NCBI GenBank assembly: GCA_050250665.1
Contig: JBFWOF010000010.1
Location: forward strand, 1 to 64,000
Length of the DNA stretch: 64,000 nt
Source of the DNA: JADKFD01 sp050250665
GTDB lineage: Bacteria > Pseudomonadota > Gammaproteobacteria > Xanthomonadales > SZUA-5
Direction of reading: 5' to 3'
The first letter of the stretch is position 1; every line of letters starts with the position of its first letter. The notes beneath the pieces are model-generated. The model saw only the letters and a program-made list of their open reading frames with translations. It had not been told where the DNA came from and made no database searches. Below, piece by piece: positions 1 to 8,264 of this stretch. Made by a program: the position numbers and the translations under genes.

Positions 1-1002
1 GCTGGTCGGGTCGCTGGAGCCAAAGTGCACCGAGGTCACGGCACTGGTGGTGTAGATCCACATCGAAAACAGGGCGAACCAGGAGAAGAACTGCACCAGC
101 GCCAGCTTGCGCATGGCATCGGGCATCGCGTGCAGATCCGCCATGACGTGGGCAAAAACGAAGTCGCGCGGTACCAAACCCTGAATCAGCAAGGCCAGAC
201 CGTAGGCGCTGACCATGCCGGCAGCGACATAGAGATCGTTGCTCTGTCCGTAGTAGGTTACTGCCCAGAAAGCGACGATGCCGATCGCCAGCCAGATCCA
301 GCCATCCTGCCGGGCCTGGATGGGGGCCAGATCGGCGTGCGCCGGCGAGACTTCAGCGTCATCGAAGGCACGCAGTACTTCCGGCGGATACTCGCGCGAG
401 CGCCAGACGGTCCAGCCCATGGCCAACAGCAGCACCATGCCGCCGGCATAGAAGGAATAGCGCACGTTGTCGGGAATTTCTCCGGCGGCCGCAGTATTGG
501 CCACACCCAGCTTCTGCAGGGCCCATGGCATCAAACCAGCAACGACCGCACCGACGCCGATGAAGAAGCTCTGCATGGAATAGCCGGTGGCGCGCTGCTG
601 CTTCGGCAGGTTGTCGCCGACGAAGGCGCGGAAGGGCTCCATCGAGATGTTGATCGAGGCGTCCAGCAGCCACAGCATCAGCGCGGCCACCCACAGCGCC
701 GGCGAATTGGGCATCACCATCAGCGCGCAGGTGGTCAGGATGGCGCCGGCCAGGAAATAAGGTCGGCGCCTGCCCAGCCGGTTCCAGGTGCGGTCCGAGT
801 AGTAGCCGACCAGAGGTTGCACCAGCAAGCCGGTCAGCGGTGCCGCAATCCACAGGATCGGTATCTCGTCGATCTGCGCACCGAGCGTCTGGAAGATGCG
901 CGAGACATTGCCGTTCTGAAGGGCAAAGGCAAACTGGATACCCAGAAAGCCAAAACACATATTCCAGATCTGCCAGAACGTCAGTTGCGGTTTGCTCTTC
1001 AT
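1..1002 (-). CDS. MFS sugar transporter, SLC45/GPH-like (partial, 3' end outside window)
   Basis: The reading frame starts at an ATG at 1002 and stays open to the window edge, giving 334 codons of an integral membrane protein. The N-terminus (MKSKPQLTFWQIWNMCFGF) leads into a first membrane helix, then a loop with GYYSDRTWNRLGRRRPYF. This is the MFS signature between helices 2 and 3 (G-x-x-x-D-R-x-G-R-R), in the form typical of SLC45/GPH sucrose- or maltose-type proton symporters. Further hydrophobic segments follow, consistent with about eight of the usual twelve helices. Role by family: uptake of a disaccharide or related sugar at the inner membrane. The substrate cannot be read from sequence. 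No partner gene is visible because the gene runs off the window. An out-of-frame overlapping ORF on the same strand was discounted. Confident about the family, not the substrate. Confidence 0.85.
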   Translation of the reverse strand, partial: MKSKPQLTFWQIWNMCFGFLGIQFAFALQNGNVSRIFQTLGAQIDEIPILWIAAPLTGLLVQPLVGYYSDRTWNRLGRRRPYFLAGAILTTCALMVMPNSPALWVAALMLWLLDASINISMEPFRAFVGDNLPKQQRATGYSMQSFFIGVGAVVAGLMPWALQKLGVANTAAAGEIPDNVRYSFYAGGMVLLLAMGWTVWRSREYPPEVLRAFDDAEVSPAHADLAPIQARQDGWIWLAIGIVAFWAVTYYGQSNDLYVAAGMVSAYGLALLIQGLVPRDFVFAHVMADLHAMPDAMRKLALVQFFSWFALFSMWIYTTSAVTSVHFGSSDPTS

Positions 1003-1265
1003 TGCACACTCCCAGGGTGCAGCAGGCTGCACCCATTGAATGACTGCCACGCCGCTCGGTTGGCAACGGCGCCACGCATTGTTCGCCGCCGCCGGCCCGA
1101 AACGTGCGCAGCAGCCCCTCGCCCCTGCGCCCGTGCATCTTAGAGTGTGCAAGCCCAGACGGCGGGGCGTGCATTCGTATTCATGCGGAGAGCGTCGTGA
1201 TGGCCGCGGGTGGCAGGGAGTCACTTCCGGACAGTCTGTCTTGCAAGCGGTCGAAACGGGGGCGC

Positions 1266-1313
1266 CATTGCGAGCCATCTGAGTCAGCCCGACACTGCGC
1301 ACGGGTCATGAAC
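1266..1313 (+). repeat. Family Q intergenic repeat, copy 1
   Basis: A stretch starting CATTGCGAGCC and ending GCACGGGTCATGAAC recurs at 48651-48699 and 62516-62563 with few changes. It begins like the outer arm of the family A hairpins but lacks the return arm, so it looks like a derivative or solo half-element. The rest of the 1003-1976 gap is made of family F, P and A repeats and has no convincing gene. Confidence 0.7.
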
Positions 1314-1340
1314 GACCTTGCTGGATCAGAGTGGCTTCGA

Positions 1341-1414
1341 GGAGGGCCGCGCGCCTGCGCGGCCGCTCTTGATCTTCAGGAAAGGCAAAGCGGCGCCGCA
1401 GCGCGGCGCCCTCC
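1341..1414 (-). repeat. Family F intergenic repeat, copy 1 (reverse orientation)
   Basis: A unit of about 74 bp bounded by GGAGGG and CCCTCC, with internal GCGGCCGC and GGCGCCGC blocks around a central GATCTTCAGG stretch. Three further copies lie at 4695-4768, 50129-50202 and 58661-58729. The ends are complementary, so it could fold into a hairpin with GC-rich side stems. Confidence 0.8.
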
Positions 1415-1467
1415 ACGACCGTGGCGCCGTGGACGGCAAGGCGCCGGGCGCCTCGCAATGACGCAGG

Positions 1468-1503
1468 CTCTGGTAGGTCCAGACAAGTCTGGACCTACCA
1501 GAG
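1468..1503. repeat. Near-perfect 36-bp palindrome (family P, copy 1)
   Basis: The left arm CTCTGGTAGGTCCAGAC is followed by two bases and its exact reverse complement, giving 17-bp arms with a 2-base centre. The same arm sequence (GGTAGGT(C/T)C(A/C)GAC) forms longer-looped inverted repeats at 31397-31466 and 42382-42451. Confidence 0.9.
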
Positions 1504-1742
1504 TGGTAGCACGGTTCCGGCGCGCGTAGGATTGGGTCAGTGCGAAAGGATATTCGCACCGGCGGCCGCGGCCTTGTTGACGGCAAAGCGCCGGGCGCCT
1601 CGCGTGTGCGGATTGGGGCTCGATCTACGCCTGTCGACGCGAAGGACCCGGCCTACACGAGCGCGCGCCAGTTCTTGGCCCGGGCGCAATCTCGGGTCGA
1701 AACACGTGGCTCTCCATGAGCCCATTTCGCAAGTTCTTGATG

Positions 1743-1836
1743 CGTCATTGCGAGGAGCGCAGCGACGAAGCAATCCAGGTATCGCCGCGCGCGCCTGGAT
1801 TGCTTCCCCCGGATCAAGTCCGGGGTCGCAATGACG
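1743..1836. repeat. Family A long inverted repeat, copy 1
   Basis: The outer arms CGTCATTGCGA and TCGCAATGACG and the inner arms GAAGCAATCCAGG and CCTGGATTGCTTC pair across the unit. One half carries the GGAGCGCAGCGACG motif. The other half carries CCCCGGATCAAGTCCGGGG, itself palindromic. Five more copies lie in the window. It sits about 140 bp upstream of icd and could fold in the mRNA leader or end transcription from upstream. Confidence 0.9.
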
Positions 1837-1976
1837 CCGGCATTACCGGCACAACAGCCGACACTAGCTCCACCGACACCAACACCGTCCCCGCCGACAA
1901 CCAACAACCAACAACCAACAACCGGGCTTCACGCCGGGGGGCTATTATCGGAGGTCAATTTCAAGGAGGAACGCCG

Positions 1977-3278
<1,302 letters not shown>

Positions 3279-3280
3279 TC

Positions 3281-3380
3281 GTAGGGCGGATCCGCCGCAG
3301 GCGTATCCGCCACCGACCTTGCGCCGAGCTTGAATGGCGGAATCCGCTGCGCGGGTTCCGCTGCGCGGGTTCCGCCCTAC
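3281..3380. repeat. Intergenic hairpin downstream of icd
   Basis: The outer arms GTAGGGCGGA and TCCGCCCTAC enclose further GC-rich partial inversions and a direct duplication of GCTGCGCGGGTTCC. It starts 3 bp after the icd stop. There is no U-run, so it is more a processing or stability hairpin than a classical terminator. The rest of the gap to 3735 holds another small inverted repeat (GTTGGGC...GCCCAAC, 3599-3628) and no gene. Confidence 0.7.
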
Positions 3381-3735
3381 CAGAGCTGTTTGGATTGGTG
3401 ATGGCGAGCAGTGTAGGTTGCCGTGAAAGTCGTTCAGGCGAGTGCTGTCGCTCCCTCCCCGATGTTCGGGGGTGAGCCTGGCGCGCTTGGCCGGCATGCC
3501 GGCCGCGCCTGCGAACGCGCGGCGGCTTGCCGCCGGGCCGGACGGGCTGGGGAGGGGTTAGGCAAGAAACCCCATGCAACGATCTGGCGAAACTTTGTTG
3601 GGCACGGCCTGCGGCCTTAGCCCAACCTACCCAAGGCAAACAGTATTGGAGCTTGCTCCACTGCTTTGACCCAGCTCCATACAGACGCGCTTCCACGCTG
3701 CATACTTGGCGCATCACAGTCCGGGGTCGGACCTC

Positions 3736-4683
3736 ATGAACAAGTCTCTGAAAATCGTCATTCTTGGCGGCACCGGCTTTGTCGGCCGCTCCATCGTCCA
3801 CGAACTGCAGGCCGCCGGTCATCAGATCGATGTGCTCAGCCGTAATCGCGAACTGCAGCGCGAGCTCGGGATCTATCCGAGCGTGCGCACGCTCTCTACC
3901 AATGTCTACGATCAGGCGGCGCTGACGCAGCGATTTGCCGGCGCCGATGTCGTCATCAATCTGGTCGGCGTGCTCCAGAACAACGGCTTTGGCGGCAAGG
4001 ATTTCGACACCGCTCACGTGCAGCTCACCGACACTGTCATCGCCGCGATGAAGGCCGCCCAGGTGCCGCGGATGCTGCAGATGAGCTCGCTGCGGGCCGG
4101 CGAGGGCGACAGTCACTATCTGCGCTCGCGTGGCGAGGCCGAAGCCCGCGTCAAGGCTTCGGGACTGGCCTGGACGCTGTTCCAGCCCTCAGTGATCTTC
4201 GGACCGGGCGATGGCTTGTTCTGCCGTTTTGCGCCCTTGCTGAAGATCGCGCCGGTGCTGCCGCTGGCTCGCGCCAGCGCCCGCTTCCAGCCGGTGTACG
4301 TGAAGGACGTGGCAGCCGCTTTCGCCACCGCGTTGATCCGTCCGGAGGCGGTGGGCAAGACCTATCCGCTGGTCGGTCCGCGCACCTACACCCTGGCCGA
4401 ACTGGTGCGCTACACCGCCCAGGTGCTGGGCGTGAAGCGCCTGGTGCTGCCCTTGCCGAATCTCATCGGACGCATTCAGGGTCTGCTTTTCGATGTGCTG
4501 CCGGCGGCCTTGAAACCTTTCTCCAGCGACAATTACAAGTCACTGGCCATCGACAGCGTCAGCGAGCACGATGGTCTGGGTGAGCTCGGAATCCGCCGCA
4601 CCCCGCTGGAACTGGTCGTACCCGAATACATCGGCCGCAGCGAGCATCAGCGCCATCTGGATGCCTACCGGGCCGAGCGCTAG
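3736..4683 (+). CDS. Complex I NDUFA9-like NAD(P)-binding epimerase-family protein
   Basis: A 315-residue short-chain (extended) Rossmann protein. The N-terminal KIVILGGTGFVGRSIVHEL contains the GxxGxxG dinucleotide-binding turn. It is followed by VINLVGVLQNNG and LRSRGEAEARVKASGLAWT, as in the NDUFA9/YfcH/atypical-SDR group. The catalytic Tyr-x-x-x-Lys of true epimerases is replaced by a Tyr-Leu-Arg-Ser-Arg-Gly-Glu-Ala-Glu context, typical of the atypical subfamily. Bacterial members are often called complex I NDUFA9 subunit family proteins and bind NADPH; their substrate is unknown. The start at 3736 (MNKSLKIVILGG) places the nucleotide fold at the N-terminus. An upstream in-frame start at 3706 would add ten odd residues. 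It is monocistronic, between repeat-filled gaps. Confidence 0.88.
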   Translation: MNKSLKIVILGGTGFVGRSIVHELQAAGHQIDVLSRNRELQRELGIYPSVRTLSTNVYDQAALTQRFAGADVVINLVGVLQNNGFGGKDFDTAHVQLTDTVIAAMKAAQVPRMLQMSSLRAGEGDSHYLRSRGEAEARVKASGLAWTLFQPSVIFGPGDGLFCRFAPLLKIAPVLPLARASARFQPVYVKDVAAAFATALIRPEAVGKTYPLVGPRTYTLAELVRYTAQVLGVKRLVLPLPNLIGRIQGLLFDVLPAALKPFSSDNYKSLAIDSVSEHDGLGELGIRRTPLELVVPEYIGRSEHQRHLDAYRAER

Positions 4684-4694
4684 TTTCCCGCTTT

Positions 4695-4768
4695 GGAGGG
4701 CGCCGCACTGCGGCGCCGCCTTGGGTTGAGCAGAGATCAAGAGCGGCCGCGCAGGCGCACGGGCCTCC
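4695..4768 (+). repeat. Family F intergenic repeat, copy 2
   Basis: GGAGGGCGCCGC...GCCTCC unit, same layout as 58661-58729. It begins 11 bp after the preceding stop codon. Confidence 0.8.
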
Positions 4769-4794
4769 CAAGTGCCGAGGCCATGCAGCACCGG

Positions 4795-4890
4795 CGTCAT
4801 TGCGACCCCGGACTTGATCCGGGGAAGCAATCCAGACACACAGCGGCAGAAGCACTGGATTGCTTCGTCACTGCGTTCCTCGCAATGACG
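4795..4890. repeat. Family A long inverted repeat, copy 2
   Basis: CGTCATTGCGA...TCGCAATGACG outer arms, with the CCCCGGACTTGATCCGGGG half on the left and the GTCACTGCGTTCCTC half on the right. A partial extra half-element (GAGCGCAGCGAAGCAATCCAG) follows at about 4921-4941. The rest of the gap to 5456 holds a CGCGGAGACGCGGAGG/CCTCCGCGCCTCCGCG inversion near 4994-5030 and no convincing gene. Confidence 0.88.
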
Positions 4891-5456
4891 CATCAAGAAC
4901 TTCCGACATGGGTTCATGGTGAGCGCAGCGAAGCAATCCAGATGCACCGTCGCAAGCTACGGCCGAGGTGACGCCCAAAACCGCAGGATCACGCGGAGAC
5001 GCGGAGGTCTCCGCGCCTCCGCGCCTCCGCGTGAGATATCCGCATTGCGCTCCAGAGTCGCCCGCGTTCGCCCGTTGCAGAAGTAGGCCGGGTCCGCGCG
5101 CTCGGCAGCCTGGGCTGCGCGCAGCGATGGCCAGCGCGCGGCGCCCGGCACGCCAAGCCGCGGCCGCCGGCGCGAACATCCCTCGCGCCCATCCCGATAC
5201 GCCGCGCGCCGGAGCCGCGCTACTCACACACGGGTTCTGCCGGACCGGCACGCCGGCCGATAGCGACAAACGATCCAGAGCTTCCCGCAGACTTGAAGCG
5301 CTTTCTTCGTGTTCTCTCTGCTCTTCCTTTGTGTACTCTGCGTCCGACTTCTGGCCACGACCTGCCTCAGAACAGGATCACGCGGCGACCGTCGCCCCGC
5401 AAGGGCGCGCCACGCTGGCGTATGCTCAAGTCTGGATCATCGACGGAGTGGGCCTC

Positions 5457-5897
5457 ATGGGTGTACTGGATTTCATGAAATCGGCGGGCGAGAAGGTGCT
5501 CGGTGCGGCCACGGCCGGCAACACGGCGGGCGCCTTGCTCGACCATCTCAAGGCCAAGGGTCTGGCCAGCACCGATCTCAAGGTCGAGTACGACGCCGCC
5601 TCGGCCACGGTCAAGGTCATCGGCAAGGCCGGCACCCAGGAAGACAAGGAAAAAGTGCTGCTGGCGCTGGGCAATATCGCCGGTGTCGAAAAGGTTGATG
5701 ACGGCATCGACGCCGGTCAGGCTGGCACGCCGGCAGGCTTCTACACCGTGCAGCCCGGCGATACGCTGGGAGCCATCGCCAAGAAGCACTACGGCAAGTC
5801 CGGCGCCTACGTGCAGATCTTCGAGGCCAACAAGCCACTGCTCAAGGATCCCGACAAGATCTATCCGGGCCAGATGCTGCGCATGCCGGTGCTCTGA
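5457..5897 (+). CDS. kbp: BON-LysM protein, Kbp/YgaU-like
   Basis: A 146-residue protein, close to the 149 residues of E. coli YgaU (Kbp), a cytoplasmic potassium-binding protein. A BON domain covers about 20-85 (KGLASTDLKVEYDAASATVK ... GVEKVDDGI). A C-terminal LysM domain covers about 95-146 (YTVQPGDTLGAIAKKHYGKS ... YPGQMLRMPVL). There is no signal peptide, which fits Kbp rather than a peptidoglycan-binding exported LysM protein. The start at 5457 (MGVLDFMKSAGEKVLG) matches the family. A much longer frame runs upstream through repeats and was rejected. The next gene starts 11 bp downstream, so the two may be co-transcribed. The potassium role is inferred from family membership. Confidence 0.85.
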   Translation: MGVLDFMKSAGEKVLGAATAGNTAGALLDHLKAKGLASTDLKVEYDAASATVKVIGKAGTQEDKEKVLLALGNIAGVEKVDDGIDAGQAGTPAGFYTVQPGDTLGAIAKKHYGKSGAYVQIFEANKPLLKDPDKIYPGQMLRMPVL

Positions 5898-5908
5898 TCG
5901 GGGCGCGC

Positions 5909-7054
5909 ATGTTCAGGCTGGTCTTGCTGTGCCTGGGACTGGTCGCGCTGCAGGTTCATGCAGCGCCGACCTGGCAACCCTTCGTGGAACCCTACAACCA
6001 GGTGTTTCCCAGCCTGGAGATTGCCACCGCCACGCTGGCCAGTGATCCCGAAGACGCCGATCCGGCGGTGCTGGGTGATCAGCAGGGCCTGATCGGCGTG
6101 GAGTTGTCGGGCGCGCCGGCGGGTGCCCGTTTCGAACTGGTGGTGCGGATGCCCGGGCTGGCGCGGGAGAGTCGTCTGTCGGGCACCATTCCGGATCTGG
6201 ACCAGAGCCTCAATCTGGCGCCGACCGTGGCCTGGGATTTTCCGGCGCTGGCGGCCATCACCCAGCCGCGGCCGGCCAACGTTGAATTCGAACTGAGTCT
6301 CGACGGGCAGTCGCTCGGCACCCGGGTGCAGCGGGTGCGGGTGCGGTCGGTCAACGACGCGCTCTACTACATCGACGAGGACGGCGAGGACGACGATCTG
6401 GACTTCAACTGGTTGTTTGCCGCCTACGTCAACGAAGACCATCCGGCGGTCGATGCCATTCTCAAGGAGGCGCTGGACAGCGGCGTGGTCGACCAGTTCG
6501 ATGGCTATCAGAGCGAGGACGTCGACGAGGTGCTCAAGCAGGTTTATGCCATCTGGCATGTGCTGCAGCAGCGCGGCATCCGCTATTCCTCGATCACCCG
6601 CACCGCCAGCGCCCATGACAAGGTGCTGAGCCAGCACGTGCGTTTCATCGACGAATCGCTGGCCATGACCCAGGCCAACTGCGTGGACGGCAGCGTGCTG
6701 CTGGCCTCGGTGCTGCGCAAGATCGACATCGATCCGGTGCTGGTGCTGGTGCCCGGCCACATGCTGCTGGGTTTCGCGCTGGACGCCGAGGGCAGCGAGA
6801 TGGCCTACCTCGAAACCACGATGCTCGGCGACGTCCAGCCCAGGGCGGAGGACGTCAAGGTCCATCTGAAGGGGCGCGCGGGATTGTCGGTGGATCTGGA
6901 AACGTCACTGGCCAATTTCGAGGCCGCGCTGTCCGCCGGCCAGGAGCAGATCGACGAGGCCGGGAATGCTTTCGACGATGAAGACAATGCCGATTACCAG
7001 ATCATCGACATCCAGGCCGCCCGCGAGTACGGGGTGATGCCGATTACGCGCTAG
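5909..7054 (+). CDS. Secreted transglutaminase-like cysteine hydrolase family protein
   Basis: A 381-residue protein with a signal peptide (MFRLVLLCLGLVALQVHAAP). An N-terminal beta-rich region covers about 30-150, followed by an acidic linker (YYIDEDGEDDDLDF). A C-terminal domain of about 170 residues has the transglutaminase-like arrangement: NCVDGSVLLASVLRK with Cys258, then VPGHMLLGF with His284. The third acidic residue of the triad could be the Glu in AYLETTM. The usual activity of such domains is peptidase, amidase or cross-linking. Here it is exported, so an envelope or extracellular substrate is likely. It follows the Kbp-like gene by 11 bp. I do not recognise a named family, so the specific function is unknown. 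Confidence 0.7.
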   Translation: MFRLVLLCLGLVALQVHAAPTWQPFVEPYNQVFPSLEIATATLASDPEDADPAVLGDQQGLIGVELSGAPAGARFELVVRMPGLARESRLSGTIPDLDQSLNLAPTVAWDFPALAAITQPRPANVEFELSLDGQSLGTRVQRVRVRSVNDALYYIDEDGEDDDLDFNWLFAAYVNEDHPAVDAILKEALDSGVVDQFDGYQSEDVDEVLKQVYAIWHVLQQRGIRYSSITRTASAHDKVLSQHVRFIDESLAMTQANCVDGSVLLASVLRKIDIDPVLVLVPGHMLLGFALDAEGSEMAYLETTMLGDVQPRAEDVKVHLKGRAGLSVDLETSLANFEAALSAGQEQIDEAGNAFDDEDNADYQIIDIQAAREYGVMPITR

Positions 7055-7361
7055 CGCGGTGTCCTGCTGCGCTGACCCGCCGCCCATTCTGCGACTTCGA
7101 CCGGGATTGCCGCGCGCCTCGTTACGGCGATAGCGCGGCCATCGCTTCGCCCGGCGTTTCGGCATGTCCATCTGCGCTTTCACTCCTGTGTCAGAGCCCA
7201 TATCCACCCAGGAATGCCTGAGCCCGATCGCGGGATATCGCGTTGGCCAGGTCCAGGTCAGGGAACGGTCCGCCCGCCGCCACAACGTCTCTGACGCCGC
7301 TGCAGGCCGCCGGCACGACCTGGCCGTCTATTCCCTTTCGCAACTGAAACCATCGTAGCTA
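7055..7361. other. Gap without recognisable gene
   Basis: About 300 bp between the transglutaminase-like gene and the TonB promoter region. I see no ORF with family features, no long inverted repeat and no RNA-gene structure here, only moderate GC-rich sequence that loses GC toward 7340-7370, as expected near a promoter. Confidence 0.5.
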
Positions 7362-7390
7362 TTTGCGAATGCGAATACCTTGCATTTACG
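7362..7390 (+). promoter_or_regulatory. Candidate Fur box upstream of the tonB/receptor operon
   Basis: The stretch TTTGCGAATGCGAATACC followed by TTGCATTTACG has the GCGAAT-type half-sites of Fur operators. Read on the opposite strand it contains TTCGTAAATGC, identical to the start of the better Fur-like site at 62366-62384 before feoA. The match to the 19-bp consensus is imperfect. The downstream genes (TonB, siderophore receptor, PiuC) are classic Fur targets. Confidence 0.5.
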
Positions 7391-7520
7391 AAAGGAATCG
7401 AGTGTACTCGCTTCCATGCGCGACCTTTCCTACATCCGGGTTCCGGCTCCGGGAAATCCTCGAGCTCCAGCAGGGCTGCCGGACAGGCCACACATCCGTC
7501 CGCGTAATGCCCGATCGCCG

Positions 7521-8246
7521 ATGCCGCTTGATGGCCGACGCGTTCTTGCCCTGACGGTCGCTCTGCTGCTGCATGTCGTCGGAATTGCCTGCTTGTGTCT
7601 TCCCGGTACACCACTGCCTGAGATTCCGCAGCCCAGGACAGCGCAGCTGATCCAGGAGCACGACGAGGTGTTCGTGGAGCTGGTCGGAATGCGTGTGCAG
7701 GACAGTCCGCCGCCGTTGCCGACGCCCCCGCAAAAGCCCAAGCCGGTCCCGAACGTGGCTGCCACAAGCATCGCAGCGGCTCCGTCGGTGGTGGCACAGG
7801 TGGCCGCGCCCGCAACCGAGATTCCCTTGGCGGTGGTTCCAGCGACGGTGACCGATCCGCAGATCACGGCGAAAGAACCAGAGACCGCAAGCCCGGTGGA
7901 CCCGCAACGTCAGCCTGCACCCGCAGCCTCCGGCCCCAATCCGGATCGGAGTGCGCGCGATGCCTATGTGCGCCTCCTGATGGCGGCTCTGCTTGAGCAC
8001 AAGACCTATCCCGCAGCGGCGCGCAAGGCGCGGGCTCGCGGCGTCGTCCACCTGCGCTTTTCAATCAATCGGCGGGGGCAGGTACTGAGTTCGGCCATCG
8101 CCAGCAGCCCCGGCTTCGCCATTCTGGAAAACGCGGCACTGGAGGTCCTGCGCCGTGCCGATCCCCTGCCACCCATTCCCGACGGTATCGCGAACGATCA
8201 GCTGACCGTGACGGTACCCATCGAATACGCATTGATTACCCGCTAG
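7521..8246 (+). CDS. tonB: Energy transducer TonB
   Basis: Couples the proton-motive force of ExbBD to outer-membrane receptors. From the chosen ATG the protein (241 residues) has a short basic cytoplasmic tail and one membrane helix (VLALTVALLLHVVGIACLCL). A proline-rich periplasmic spacer follows (PPPLPTPPQKPKPVP...), then a C-terminal TonB domain of about 80 residues beginning AYVRLLMAALLEHKTYPAAARK and containing GVVHLRFSINRRGQVLSSAIASS. The start is uncertain. ATG 7416 and TTG 7380 are in frame, but 7380 lies within the putative Fur site and the extra residues look non-conserved. No exbB/exbD is nearby. The gene ends 18 bp before the receptor gene, so the transducer is probably dedicated to that receptor. 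Confidence 0.85.
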   Translation: MPLDGRRVLALTVALLLHVVGIACLCLPGTPLPEIPQPRTAQLIQEHDEVFVELVGMRVQDSPPPLPTPPQKPKPVPNVAATSIAAAPSVVAQVAAPATEIPLAVVPATVTDPQITAKEPETASPVDPQRQPAPAASGPNPDRSARDAYVRLLMAALLEHKTYPAAARKARARGVVHLRFSINRRGQVLSSAIASSPGFAILENAALEVLRRADPLPPIPDGIANDQLTVTVPIEYALITR

Positions 8247-8264
8247 CAAGGAGTTCGTGAGCCC

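Noticed and set aside
4968..5456. N-terminal extension of the Kbp-like protein through the repeat-filled gap
   Set aside because: The extra sequence is translated repeats; the family protein starts at 5457.
7380..7520. TTG or ATG starts giving a longer TonB
   Set aside because: TTG 7380 lies in the putative Fur site and the extra 47 residues look non-conserved; the short basic tail plus helix from 7521 fits TonB topology. Not excluded experimentally.
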